In this document: piece by piece, positions 49,901 through 61,197 of the stretch
How positions within the stretch are numbered: position 1 is the first letter of the stretch
Layout: each line of letters opens with the position of its first letter
Assembly (NCBI GenBank): GCA_029204225.1
Contig: CM055106.1
Coordinates: 33,388,361 to 33,452,360, forward strand
Reading direction: 5' to 3'
DNA length: 64,000 nt
Source: Diphasiastrum complanatum
Lineage: Eukaryota; Streptophyta; Lycopodiopsida; Lycopodiales; Lycopodiaceae
Notes under the pieces: generated by a model
The model's database searches: none
What the model saw: the letters and a program-made list of their open reading frames with translations, nothing else
Told to the model about the DNA's origin: nothing
Made by a program: the position numbers and the translations under genes

Positions 49901-52900
49901 CTTGATTGAAATACTAAAAGCTTTAAACAACCCTTATTTTCCTTAATGGTGTGCTTTTGGCCAAGTGCTCTAAAGAAAGATCACTAAGTTCCAGATGGTG
50001 TTCCAAGCTGCAAATGTATGTTCTTAATAATTTTGAATCTCCTACTACACCAATTTCTTGGGCGCCCATATCCAAAATATACACTTTTCTCCTCCTCAAC
50101 TATGACACCTACGAGAGTACCAGCTTTCAAATTTTTTCCAATTGATTAGTTCTGAAAATTCCTACACTCTAATCTAGTAGATTGTGAATATGTTTCTTAG
50201 TTGCCTGAGACTTTGTGATTCCCTTGATTGCATAGTCTGCTTTGACCGATTGGGGAGGTGGTAGTTAATCCCAAGTACTAATTTGATGAGTCTTAGTCAT
50301 TGTGGTCACTGGTTTCTGAAAAAGCATTTAAGCATACACATAGGAGCAAAACTTGGGGCTTGTGTCTTATTTAAATAACATCATATCTTAATATCCAGGA
50401 ATTAGTATTTCAACAACCAGGTACATCTTACCTCAATAATAGCAGCCAGCTAGTGCAAATCAGTAACTAACCCTGACACAAGAAACTCAATTTTCGGTCA
50501 ACATGTTTCCTCTGTAATTAGCAGGGAACATAAAACAAATCATAACATATCTTGCAAGACAATACAGCTTAAACACAGCACTTAAAAAAAACTCCAATCC
50601 AGTTTTGACACACCTGCCAAGCCCAATATCAAGTTTATCTAAAGCGTTAGAATATAAAAGGCACTAGTTTGGGAAGATCTAGAATATACAGTTAAAGTCT
50701 AAGCTAGAAAAAGTAGCACATTTTATGAGGGAATTCATCTGGATAAAAACAAGAATTGACCTACTACACCATATGTGTGATAATGCACTCGATCCACATA
50801 TGTGCCTTATTCAGAATTTGCTTTGGACCTCCAAAATGCTTGGGCAATCTAAGTAGAATGCACTAGGCTTACTTAGAGCACACTTTTGCCTCAAAAATGC
50901 TCACAAAAAGATGAGATAATCTCTTATAAAATTGCCACAAATTGCAACAAATCATCAGTTTACAATTCTGGCAAAACTAGCTGTGCATCAAGACGAAGTG
51001 TTCAATAACATGGTAACATATCTTAAACTCAACAAGATAGAGAAGCTAAGAATTGAACATACTGTGCATCTGCAGTGCTTGGTGCTGGAGAAGACACTAT
51101 AGGATCTGTTGCAGCAGCAGGTCTGTTGAACAAAAGGCATGGCCAGAAAAAATACAACTTTGATAAACATAATTCACACAGGATTGACGTTGGACACTTC
51201 ATCGGACCAAAATATTCAAATATGTTTGAATGACATTATACTCAAATGGTAGATCATAATACTGAAAGAAGCTAATAAGCATGCAAGATCGATACATTCT
51301 TAAGGGCATGGAACAGTACGGATGGCCAACTTAAATAAAGAACTCACGCAACAGAAGGAATAGGATCAATTGATGCAGCAGCACTTGGAACTGGAGCAGA
51401 CGGACTTGGAACTGGTGCAGCAGGAGTTGGGACTGGTACAGGAGGACTTGCAGCCGGTGCAGCCGGAGCAACCTAGCAGGACAGAAAAAGGAACATGATT
51501 AAATAAACAACAGGTGATAAAGTCATGGTACTATCTGCTCACTTCAAGTGATCTGAATTTTCACAATTCCACATACATAAGCCGACCATGAAGGAATATA
51601 CCTTATTTATACCCTAACAAAGGACAACACATTTGTCAAGGGCAGCCGGTTTCATCTGCGACTTGCTTGCAATTAGTATGGCATATTGTGATGTGGACCC
51701 ACCCATTATTGTTTACATCTAACCCCTAAAACCATGTCTATTACAGTAAAGCCTGAGTTCTCAGCCATTTAATCACTAATTTAGGGACCCAAGACTCATT
51801 AAATCAGACAAACATTCGGTGGGACATGGAGATTTTAAGAGCCTGTAAACTTTCCAACTCCTGGCATCAAAAATTAAAGAGAATATGAACCTTTTACAAA
51901 ATCAATTGACAAAAGCTAAGGTTGCAGAACATCAATTATTTTAAGTTTTTTTTGCTTCATCCTTTCAGTACATAGGAAAGCATTAATAATTATGCAGGCA
52001 ACAATTAGGTGTTTTGTCCTCCTACAGAAGGAAACTAATAAATAATTTTGCCAGATTGGAATTTCAAATCCAAAAGATAGGAAGATCAAAGTTCATCTCT
52101 TACAGCTTTTCAAGCACTTTATTCGAGACCTGGATTCTGGTTACATGGTCTTTGATTTACTTTTTAGGTAGTTGAAAAGTTTACTGGCCAAGGTTATTTA
52201 GGAATTCCATATGGAAATCAAGGATATAGTTGGCAGCCACAATAATGTTGTAGAGGCCTTATCATAGATGTGCAATGCAATATCTTCATTCAGATTGGGA
52301 ATTTGATCTCCTAAAACTAGGGAGATCAAAATAAGATTCAGCCCTTGTTGACACCTCATCTTTACTGCCTGTGACTGCAAGATATGTTTAATGTCCTCTA
52401 TTTTCAGCATACGCATCATCTTATGACAAGATTGTGCTACACTATCTTTGCCAATAATCAGTTGATATTACTGCTGCTTTGTTATCAAAAGGCTTTCCCC
52501 ATTAAGGCTAATCTTAGTCCACTTTGACCAAGAAATATATCAAGTTTGATCGTTTTCGATAAACCAAACCTTCAAAACACCTTCAGGGCATATTTGAGTA
52601 CTTTTTATCATTTACATATGATGGAAGTTGCTTTTGGCCGTCTTTGACATATACAAGATAATAGTTATTGTACATAAACTAGATCCATAACCATTTCTTT
52701 TGAATTGCTCTAGCTTATTTCTGATCGAGTTTCAGAGCATTCTGGTGGTTGTTCTTAACAAGATCCTTTGTACCTTTCATCATAGCGAGACATTTGCATA
52801 GTGAGACATTTGAGACTGATTTGTCCTCAATACTAGGCCTGTTATACTGCTATGACATTCCCACAATCATCAACCTGTTGATAGCATTTTGAGGCATATA

Positions 52901-55900
52901 TCTTCTCTTTTTGCTTGCTGGAATCTGGATGGTCCCTCATGCTACACCAAAGGGACCCAACATTATAGTCACAATCTTAATGTCCTTTTTGCAAGATAAC
53001 ATTGACTAATAATATTATGGGAAGGAACTGCAATATGTATATTTCGTACATATGACTGGTGAGTCTTCAAATTAAGGAGTAACCATCAAGAGTATCTTGT
53101 GTAGGTGTTTTTCACTTAATGACAGATGAGAGGTGGTGGGTGTTACTTTCTACAGGTACCAAGTCTCCATCTACCAAATGTATTACTAGTATTTTCAAGC
53201 TAATAAGGATATAGGAAGAAAACCCAAATTTTGATTTTTGAGCTCAGGTCCTGAGCAAAAAAGTTAAACTTCAATTTTGATATTATTTCGACTCCTAACA
53301 CTGAATAGCTTAATGGAGAACCAAACTTTCGCAAAATTAACACCCACGATCATCATCATTCTTTCATTTTTAACTCTATTCTGCCCTGGAAAAGATAATA
53401 GGAGCCACATCTAACCCTTCTACCCCACCTGAGCATGTTGTGACTCAAAAGCTTATTCATTCTTCACACACTGAAATGTCTATGTCCACTGCACATTCTA
53501 TTTCTACACCTTCCATTGTGAAACTACCCATTGTGGCACCATTCATCGATGTGTCTTACATTCTTAATTATTGCTCCACATCAGGTTCTTCCTTCATACA
53601 TTACTTCTTCTGACAGCATCACCATGGTACATGTTTGCACTCCTTTCACTGTTACCCCACTCGAGCATATTTCATATCTCGGACATTTTCCCCCTTCAAC
53701 CAGTCATCATCTTGTAGCACTATGGAGCATACTATTTCTACTTCTTGGAATAATGACTTCTGACCATTGCTTTCCAGATATGGTTCAGACATACAACATC
53801 ATTACATTGCTTGCTTCTATATCACCCCACTATGCCATCAATACCTCCATCTTCAGTTTGTCTTGAGTCTTTGTTACCACTAATTTCTCTCATCCATATG
53901 TAGATTAGATATGTCATGTCCTCCATCTCCTCTTATTTGTACCTCTTCCATACCTATCGCGCGTAATTGTCTGTTCCTACATCCGACTCAAAGCTATGGC
54001 ATAGAGGCTTTCTATAAGCCAGTTATCTTTGGAGGTGCCATATTATTCTCCATGATGATTTCACATGAATGCTTTGTCATCTTCTACTGGATTCATATAA
54101 TTCCTTCCCACATTTGGAATGTCCGATCGAGGTCCACAATACACTTTTCAAGGAAAGTCTACCTCCAGTGGATTTCCACATCGCTAAAAATTCCTAGAAC
54201 AATACCCTGAGTTAAACGTCTCGTATACAGTCTCGAAGGGCCAGATCCTATCCCTAAAAGACACCATAGCCAAGCTCCAGCAACAACCCAAGTGGTGAGA
54301 GCAGGTGTTCCTAACATATCCATGATGGTGGTGTTCCAGTTTTTATTTTATTTTACTTTTTTATTATTACTATTTTTTTTAAATATACATAAAATGGAGT
54401 AATAGATGGATCTGACAGATGGATTTAACAAATGGATCTAACAGATGAACACGATGGTGCCGGGCGGGTGGTCGATGCTATGAAGGGATGAGAGAAACAA
54501 GCACAGCTAACAGATTTTACTGGACGATAATAGAACGAATGATGAGAGAGATGGATGAATGTTTCACAGATTCAGATGGGAATGATCACAAAAAAATGGA
54601 TGATGTAACGACGCTGGTGAGTGATAGATGATGAGTGATAGATGCCGACGATGATGCTGGTGCGGGTGGGGTCTGGGACGGTATGTATCAAGTCATTAGC
54701 CGATGAGACAATTTTTTTGAAATTTTTCGATTTTTTTTTCAATGGGCAACTAATGGCGAGTAATAGACAGTAGGCGAGTAATGGCGAGTAATAGATAGTA
54801 GGCTAGTAATGGCGAGGAATGAGGTCTGGAGGATGCTGGTCTGATGGCGAGTAAAGCTGAAAGTCTGAGCGCGAGAAAATGGAGTCGGCGAGTAAACGCG
54901 AGTAAATGCGAGTAAAGGTGCGAGTAGTGGCGAGTAAATGAAAATGGCGAGGAACGAGGTCTGGAGGATGCTGGTCTGATGGCGAGTAAAGCTGAATGTC
55001 TGAGCGCGAGAAAATGGAGCCGGCGAGTAAACGCGAGTAAAGGCACGAGTAATGGCGACTAAAGGTGGGAAAAATAAAAATGGGCGAGAAATTCAAATTG
55101 GCGAGTAAAGGCAAATAAAGGCGAGTAAAAGCTGATTACTCACCGATCTCCAGAATGTTGGTTCTGAGGTCCCTGAACACTCTGTGCTAATGGCGAGTAA
55201 AGTCTCTGAGAAAAAAATGGAAAAAACTAGGTTATCAAGTAAAAATCAATGTAGGGGAGTAAATGCGAGTAAAAGCTATTTACTCGTCGAGCTCACAGAA
55301 TGGGCCTCTGGGTTTGCTCTGCTCACTGGAACAATGGTGAGAAAAAAAAACATCAGAAAAGTGGAAAAAACCCTGAGGGCAAGTAAATAACCTGTCAAAA
55401 AAGAGAAAAAATAGTAAAAAAATGCAAACAGAAAATCCACTCCTAGGACTGTTTAGCACCGTCTCCCCAGCAACAGCGCCAAAAAAATGTTGGACCCTTT
55501 CCGTGCCTCCCTAATCGGACGGATCTAGAGGGCAAAGAAGGGGTTTTGTGGATCTATTCCGGGTGAGTAGTCGTGTAGTAACGGGCTTCGATCCAAAGGG
55601 GAGAGGGTAAACACAGTGATAGGAGTGGGAATCTAGGCTTGCTAAGGTTGTCAATCTTAGCTTCGGATCTGATCGTAGACTAGCCTAGATTTGTGGTTGT
55701 TCGTCTTTGATGCATTTCCTCTTTTTGGTTTTTTCTTGGTTTCATTTATTTGTTCTTATCTAGCCATCCTTGGCTCTAGATCTTCTTCTCAAGAGGTTGA
55801 TCTTCTCAAGCGAGGTGAACATTGAAAGAAATCCTACCCACGAATCTTAATGATCGCTCCATGATTTTCTTAATGAAATGGAGAAGAGTGTGTGAGAGAG

Positions 55901-58900
55901 AGAGAGATCCGACAAAGTTTTATTAGGAAGAGTAGAAGATGCCCAATTCAAAGGAAATGGCTCCCTCTTATAGATTTGAGAGGTGAGCCCCCTTCACTCT
56001 AATTGGCTACTAAAGTTTTATCAGGATCACGATCTTGACCGTCAAGATCACTTTGTGTTCTTGAGGACAATTTGTGTTTCCCAACTAAGGAACTTTAAAA
56101 AAGCTAAGTTTAAAATACTTAATTTAATAATTGTGCTCCATGGCACTTATTAGCCTAAGGCCCAATGTTGGACTCACACACGCAAGATGCCAATTGGTCG
56201 CCTGTTTCTAATACTTCCGACTCTCTACTTCAGTTTTGTAGTGTTTGCGCTTATTGCAGAAGCCTCTTGCCATATTCTTAGAATATTCCATGTCGTTCCC
56301 AGAATTGGACAACAGTCACTGACCCAATAAGTCTCAAGCACTTTAGTACCACCTCTTCTTGGCATATCTATAGAAAAATCATCATTTAAACATTGTTGAT
56401 TCTATGTGTTGCAAGTTAAACATTCAAAATCCTCCTACATATTGGACCTCATCACAACTAGTAAAAGCTCTAAAGCATTCTATTTATTGACAATCTACTT
56501 CTCTTTTTTCTTGTCTTGCATGCTATTATTGGTCATGCGAAACTTTTCAACAACTAACAAAACATTAGCAATGCTCCACTTAAAAAGAAAAAATTGAGAC
56601 AATGCATATTCTCTTTCTAATATGCTAAAAAAATTTGTTTAATTGCCAAGCCAAAAGCTCGTTGGGTATTTGAGTACATAAAGCCTTCACCCCTTTGCAT
56701 ACATTCTACTTCAATTTATCAAAAAAGCATGATGCCTAACAAATGAATATAGCAAATCACTAATATGCGAAGTACTGCAACAAAGCAACCTCATACCCTT
56801 GCTATACTATCGTGCACAAATGTGTGAAAGGCTAAAACATTTGTGACATCTTGCTAACTACAAGCAAGCAATCACTATACCTGGATGTAAGAATATTGGA
56901 ATCTTGGAGCAAGTTTTCCAAGTGGACTTCTTGTCCGTTCATTTCAACAAGCAAGTAAAAATCTAATGCTTTCTTATTCTTCATAATCAAAAAAATAAGT
57001 TTTGTGCTTGGTTGAGAATTTGATGCAAAAGTCTCAGCTCTGTCGATCAAAAACGATTTGTAAAATAAAGTCTAAACAATTATCTCCTTAGCTATTGACA
57101 TTAACTATCATAGTAGTATCAAGATACAAGTCTACAAATCTTCCAACAAAAAATTCTTGCCTGTGAAGGTACTGACGAAGACGTTGAGGGTACAGGTGTT
57201 GATGGTGCTTTGCTCTATGCAAACAGTAAAAATGAATTGATTAGCTAGAACAAAGAGAAAAAGGTTAAATGAACCACGTTGAGACTTAATGAAGAGAAAA
57301 AAAAATTACCAGCCCATACAAACGCACCTTTGTCAACATTACAACGAGAAAACCATTTTCAGAGACTTTATTGTCATCCATGGTGGTCTCGTCCTTCAGT
57401 ACTTTGCCTTGATGTATAAGCAATTGTTGTGTGCAGGGGAACACTTCTTTCCCTTGTAAATCTTCAATCTTCTTCTTGACAGCAATTACCTGCAACCACA
57501 CATTGATTTGACTTCAATATCTATCTACATTACGTCTAGAGTAGTACCTAAACATAACATAAATTTAGACATTCTCCCAAAATTGTCAATAATTTATGCC
57601 ATGAGATTGTGGCAAATGGTAAATAGGAGATATCTATTGTCTTGTATTTCAAATATCATATCTTGTACTGATAAACCATTTGAAAAAATAATTAAGTAAT
57701 ACAAGAGAATGAGAGAAAAACATGATTGTTGATACTCTATTATAATGTTTTCTAGAAATTTTGACTTCGGTTCCTTGTTTTTAATCTCGTTGAAGAAGGA
57801 ACCCTGGATGAGAGATGGCCAAATTGAGCGGTGAACCAAGTAATCAAAAAAATGCTTCACTGTTTTACTCCTAAATAACAAGTTGAGTGGGAAAATCACC
57901 TCCCAATCTGAGTTTGCATATAACAATAGAACGCAATGAGCATCAAACCTTTTGTTAGATTCTTTTTGTGGCAATGTATGAATACAAGTAATGGGCTCCA
58001 ATCCCAAGTGTGTCTTGCCAATTGCAAGGTAGAGATTGTACATGCATATCTGGTGAATATGCAGAAATTGATTCTTGCCAAGGAAAACATCAAGCCATGT
58101 CGAGTGCCAAGCTAAGGCCTATATAGGCATATTAGTATAGGAGACACTTGAAATTTAAAAGAAGGGGAATTACATGTTGTTAACATGATGGGGAAAACCT
58201 TGCACATGATCTGGTCAAGTTGGAGGCGGTTAAAGCCTAGAGACCATGGGAGACAAAAATTATATTGGATGAAAGGGAACGTCACTTGAGACGTCCAATG
58301 ATTCTTGAATAATTGCAAGGAATTAACTTTGAAAGATACAACTTGGTAGACACTCATAGTTTCCACGAGCATTTTGAATTGGCTGATTCATCGATTTGTA
58401 TCAAGAAAGAATTGGCGAACCAAGTTCAAATTGTGAATTGTTTAAGAGTTTTTTTTTGTTGTTGGTTTTACTCTGGGCTTTCTATTATAACAAAAAAAAG
58501 TGCTATGCTCCGTGGCTTCAATGCTATAAGTTATGACTTAAGAAGATCAAAATTTGAAGAGCTCTTCAAAATCGTTTGACAAGACGGGACATAGTAATTG
58601 AACCTTTGAAATTGGTGTAAAACAAGATAGTAGGTACTTCGTAGCAAGACACATCGATGTTCACACTTATACACAAACCAAACATGTTTGATTGTCAAAC
58701 CAAGCTTGTTTCAAGCTCGTATTTCAGCTTTTTTTTTAAATTGGAGGAATATAACCTTTTTCACCTATTTGTGACATGTTTGTCACAATGGCATAAGATT
58801 GTGCAAGGTCCTATACTCTTTAATTTAATGTTCTATTATTACATAACAGCTAGTGGGCACTTTCCCCTACAAAAGTAGAAGTTTTAATGATTACTAGATC

Positions 58901-60047
58901 CTAAAATCAAAAAAAAAAAAAAAACACGTCCAAATAGTTTGGTTAATTTTTTCAAACATTTGAAACGCATTTTAGATGTTTCAAGTTTGGACACCTAAAA
59001 CATTTGGTTGCTACCATGTCCCTATACAACCAAAGGGATTAACCACATCGTGAGGAAGTTGTCCAATCATTTACGGCACTTAGCCCATCCACAAACACCT
59101 AGTGGCATAGATGCCCGTTCCGAACCAGAAGGCTCGAAACGTTCCATTCCGTAGTGCATTCTACATGTACGGAAGGAGCTATTTTTCAAACCTACATCTT
59201 GGACCTTTGGACTTTTCTTCAAAATATGAGTAGCTTTATGACTCTCTTACAATGTTCCTAAATTTTCAATTCATCCTTTTTATGGAGCTTGGGTTGTAAT
59301 ATCGATCTCTTCCACTGACGACCATGCATAACTTCATAAATACCAAATGAGTACGTTTGTGACTCACAAACGCTAATTTTGGTTTCGTGTGGAGCTTAAG
59401 ATTGTCACATCCGATTGTTACACACTACTATGTGAGAGTTCCGTCCTTATAGCCAAACTTGCACAAAATCTCAAACTCGTAAGCTATACAAATAAGAGAG
59501 ACGTTTTGCAGCATCAAGAGACTTCTGAAAATAAGGAAGACAAATTTTGTCGTGTAAGGTGCAGCCACATATTGGACAAAGGACCAACACACATACTCCT
59601 ACATATTAGTTCCTTTGATGTTACCTTCCATAGCACCCAACTATAGTACATAGATGTGGCGTCTAACACACAATATGTCTAAGTCCACCCATAAGAGTCT
59701 ATTGAGTCTAGACCATCGATTCCAACTTATGTAACACTCATTTGCATGTCATCAACACCGAAAAGAAACTGTGTCATGTCGTATAAAGATAAAAATTGAA
59801 CTTTTTGTGGATACACCACCAGCTCATATACATAGCTGCAAAATGGTAACAAATTATGATTCTTGACCAACAAACTTTTGACAGTTGGAAATGTTTACTA
59901 TTAAATACCTGAAATTGCAGATTGCAATGGTTATAAGTCATTGCCGATGATTTCATTACTTTGCTAGAACTGGTACGAATATTTTTTACAAGTGCATTGC
60001 AAATCACAATTTAGGCCATTGCACGAGATTTTCCTAAAAAAAAAGAG

Positions 60048-60124
<77 letters not shown>

Positions 60125-60892
60125 CTCTCGCTCTCTCTCTCTCTCGCCATTGCAATGTTCATCGATGTTTATCACAAATCCCGTCTTGTGACAAAAAACA
60201 GAAAAAAACATGGAAAATATAAAAAGCTTTGCTGTTGAACCCTTTTTAACTTGCCACAATTTGTGACCATTTTTCATTTACGTTTGGAAGCCATCGGGAC
60301 GTAGATGGCTATGGGAAATCATGGCACGCATATGGCTGTATACCTCCCTTATTAACCAGCCACCTCTTGACGGATACTATATGCATAAGATTTGTCATTC
60401 TAGGCCAAAACACAATTCCTAGGGTAAGAAATGCTGCTGCTTGGATAAGAGATTTGAGTATGACTACCAGTCTGCGCAACGATACCCATTCACTACAGTT
60501 GCGGAATTCCCTGCTAATGTTGAATGTTACAATGGTTAAGGTAAATTATCCACCTTTGCAGCTAGTCCTATGCTAAAACGACTTCTCAAAATGTAATATC
60601 TGCTTGTAATACAAATGCTAGCTCGCATGTTAAGCTACGAAATAAGAACAATCCCAACAAAAACATAATGAATGTAAGTGAGCCTTGCATCCGTTTCTAA
60701 GAACATGAACCTAACATCTAGCTAAAACTCAAACTACTCTTTGCACTAAAAGCTTAGCTACCACGCCAACGAATCTAGCACCTAACAACACTTCCGTAAA
60801 AAAATAAGAGCGACTGAATTGCTTACTGTATCCGAAGGATTGACATCCAGATCAAAATGATTTCCTTTCAAAGTCTTGACGGAGATCTTCAT
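34264..60892 (-). CDS. RAD23: RAD23: UBL-UBA ubiquitin receptor, 12 exons, 417 aa
   Basis: RAD23 carries polyubiquitinated proteins to the 26S proteasome and stabilises XPC/RAD4 in nucleotide-excision repair (family knowledge). Exons: 60827-60892, 57328-57489, 57161-57214, 51348-51472, 51063-51122, 36185-36362, 35880-36062, 35648-35716, 35053-35100, 34732-34844, 34497-34575, 34264-34380. Phases agree throughout: 1254 nt, one frame, stop TAA at 34264-34266. Domains in order: ubiquitin-like (1-76, [13 protein letters not shown] to FLVVMLTK, exons 1-2); Pro/Ala linker (77-156); UBA1 (~160-215, with MGGGVWDRD and [16 protein letters not shown]); second Pro/Ala linker; XPC-binding domain (~288-350, [18 protein letters not shown] to LLRLIND); UBA2 (~375-417, [20 protein letters not shown], ending DYED). 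Length and architecture are normal for plant RAD23. The start is the family MK start. Intron 3 has a GC donor. No broken domain is visible, so it should be functional. Confidence 0.95.
36830..38097 (+). pseudogene. LINE copy A: ORF1 tail and partial RT
   Basis: Bases up to 37386 encode a coiled-coil end, then LNVRMRGIP and a C-terminal domain ([12 protein letters not shown]), the layout of L1 ORF1p. From about 37560 an RT follows across frames, with QAGF-like text and an intact end (37792-38094) with [18 protein letters not shown] and LLYADDVV. The endonuclease expected between them is missing, so ~1.5 kb has been deleted. The RT is cut at 38097 by a Copia fragment; the LINE resumes near 40055. 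Confidence 0.82.
38098..39292 (+). pseudogene. Copia RT-RNase H fragment inserted in LINE A
   Basis: Starts inside RT ([20 protein letters not shown]) and continues [36 protein letters not shown], then RNase H ([28 protein letters not shown]). The Tyr of the YVDD motif is a TAG stop near 38291, and frameshifts occur near 38880 and 38970. A polypurine tract AAATGGGGG ends the internal region at 39292. The 5' half of the element is missing. Confidence 0.88.
39293..40054 (+). mobile_element. 3' LTR of the Copia fragment
   Basis: Starts TGTTGGATTTCTATCC directly after the polypurine tract. It contains a minisatellite (39416-39587). Its right end is not sharply visible; LINE A coding resumes near 40055, so the LTR may be truncated. 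Confidence 0.65.
39416..39587. repeat. Minisatellite, 57/60-bp units, ~2.8 copies
   Basis: Units begin GACTTGTCCGAAGTCATCGA at 39416, 39473 and 39533. Each has internal sub-repeats of the type GACNTGTCCGA. It lies inside a Copia LTR. Confidence 0.9.
40055..40740 (+). pseudogene. LINE copy A: C-terminal part
   Basis: Resumes LINE ORF2 after the Copia insert with [12 protein letters not shown]. Then comes a zinc-finger-like [20 protein letters not shown] motif and a 3' end rich in charged residues. It matches LINE B 45720-46270 in order. It ends at a T run near 40725. Confidence 0.8.
40911..40961. repeat. (TC)n microsatellite
   Basis: About 25 TC repeats. Degenerate repeats of the phrase gatggcctcctccgggca follow, with a second short TC run near 41033. 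Confidence 0.95.
41809..42801 (+). pseudogene. LINE copy B ORF1 (L1 ORF1p-like)
   Basis: N-terminus [14 protein letters not shown], Ser/Ala/Pro-rich. Then a heptad-rich coiled coil ([18 protein letters not shown]), an RNA-binding segment after RVRGIPDGD, and a C-terminal domain ([20 protein letters not shown]). The frame shifts near 42160 and again near 42440. The coiled-coil/RRM/CTD order is that of animal L1 ORF1p (Transposase_22 type). Angiosperm L1s usually carry a DUF4283 and zinc-knuckle ORF1 instead. No zinc knuckle is seen here. Confidence 0.75.
42867..43570 (+). pseudogene. LINE copy B apurinic-type endonuclease
   Basis: Motifs in order: [36 protein letters not shown], and past a stop [16 protein letters not shown]. 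These are the exonuclease/endonuclease/phosphatase motifs of LINE ORF2. The position before Thr in motif II is Lys where Glu is usual, so the catalytic glutamate looks lost. It is in a different frame from the RT that follows. Confidence 0.78.
43571..46300 (+). pseudogene. LINE copy B reverse transcriptase and C-terminal region
   Basis: Frames 43574-44038, 44032-45108 and 45063-46286 make up the rest of ORF2. RT motifs: [47 protein letters not shown] and [10 protein letters not shown] (Thr for the usual Ala in the active-site box, Asp pair kept). The C-terminal part has [20 protein letters not shown], a Cys/His motif common in LINE ends. Two frameshifts break it. The 3' end near 46290 has no clear poly(A). 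I cannot assign a clade with confidence. Confidence 0.88.
46366..49000 (+). pseudogene. Ty3/gypsy element relic
   Basis: TTGGTATCAGAGCC (46378-46390) after tgacaa is a primer-binding site of the initiator Met type. After a ~1-kb leader, fragments of pol appear in order. RNase H is near 47540-47690 ([14 protein letters not shown], ending NDALS). The integrase zinc region is near 47840-48010 ([12 protein letters not shown]). The core is near 48220-48420 ([20 protein letters not shown]), and the C-terminal part near 48730-48820 ([14 protein letters not shown]). Heavily decayed with many stops; gag, protease and RT could not be found. Confidence 0.72.
46966..46993. repeat. (GA)n microsatellite
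   Basis: About 14 GA repeats within the gypsy leader. Confidence 0.95.
49166..49269. repeat. 52-bp tandem duplication
   Basis: cttatcaagccttgagct starts at 49166 and again at 49218. The two units are nearly identical, so this is a recent duplication inside RAD23 intron 5. Confidence 0.9.
49270..51062. other. Unassigned part of RAD23 intron 5
   Basis: No domain or clear repeat. The phrases gactaagtgaatcctt/ctaattgaatcctttttg recur around 49360-49460. Confidence 0.45.
51473..54700. other. Unassigned part of RAD23 intron 3
   Basis: No recognisable domain. 53400-54300 is CT-rich with long but feature-poor plus-strand frames and could be a decayed gag region. 54330-54420 has T runs and repeated ggatctaacagatg-like phrases. 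Confidence 0.4.
54745..55130. repeat. GCGAGTAA microrepeats with a ~130-bp duplication
   Basis: The octamer GCGAGTAA or a one-base variant occurs well over a dozen times. A longer unit starting atggcgaggaa(t/c)gaggtc lies at about 54812 and again about 54943. A last few copies continue to 55280. It lies just inside the gypsy primer-binding site at 55463, in that element's leader. Confidence 0.85.
55463..56170 (-). mobile_element. Ty3/gypsy 5' LTR and primer-binding site relic
   Basis: On the minus strand 55487-55463 reads TTTGGCGCTGTTGCTGGGGA after a run of T. This is the TGGCGCCGTTGCTGGGGA-type priming site known from Athila/Tat-like gypsy elements. The LTR begins (plus view) TGTTGGACCC at 55488. 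A minus-strand TATA box (CTATAAGAGG) lies near 55970. The outer end is uncertain (about 56170). It lies sense to RAD23 in intron 3, so its promoter could in principle drive a truncated transcript. Confidence 0.6.
57490..60826. other. RAD23 intron 1, 3.3 kb
   Basis: Donor ACA/GTAAGC and acceptor TTGCAG/GTAATT. No transposon domain is visible. It contains the (CT)n tract at 60050-60145 and several short frames that I judge non-coding. Long first introns often hold regulatory sequence, but I see no specific site. Confidence 0.6.
60050..60145. repeat. (CT)n microsatellite, interrupted
   Basis: About 36 CT repeats followed by CG-interrupted CT blocks. Confidence 0.95.
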
Positions 60893-61025
60893 GATGGTGA
60901 GCCAAGATATACGAAAAACTCGAGCTCCGTGGATCGATTCAGCCACAAAGCCACAGACGCTTTTCTAAGCCAGAAACAGATTGAAGCTTCAGAGGGGTGA
61001 AGCCTACAATGAGCTCTGAGCGCTC

Positions 61026-61029
<4 letters not shown>

Positions 61030-61065
<36 letters not shown>
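61030..61065. repeat. RAD23: (GA)n tract in the RAD23 5' region
   Basis: About 18 GA repeats, 138 bases upstream of the start codon. Confidence 0.95.
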
Positions 61066-61069
<4 letters not shown>

Positions 61070-61177
61070 AAAGAGAGACAGCAGAGTCTAGGTTAATATC
61101 GCTGTCGCAACCTGGTATGCATTTTATTGGTTTGTGCCATTTTGCGACTGTCGCAGCCCAGTGCGTATGGTTGTCTG

Positions 61178-61197
61178 CCCCCCCCCCCCCCCCCCCC
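61178..61197. repeat. 20-bp homopolymer C tract
   Basis: Twenty consecutive C on the plus strand, G on the RAD23 coding strand. Confidence 0.95.

Larger units (their letters stand above)
36363..51062 (-). other. RAD23 intron 5, 14.7 kb, transposon-filled
   Basis: The donor CA/GTATGT at 51062 and acceptor TTGTTGTGCAG at 36363 join the linker to UBA1 in phase. The intron contains two LINE copies, a Copia 3' fragment with its LTR and a Ty3/gypsy pol relic, all oriented antisense to RAD23. Total intron sizes are 3337, 113, 5688, 225, 14700, 122, 163, 547, 208, 156 and 116 bp. Confidence 0.9.

Noticed and set aside
54750-55114. Two minus-strand frames of about 100 codons
   Set aside because: Low-complexity translation of the GCGAGTAA array.
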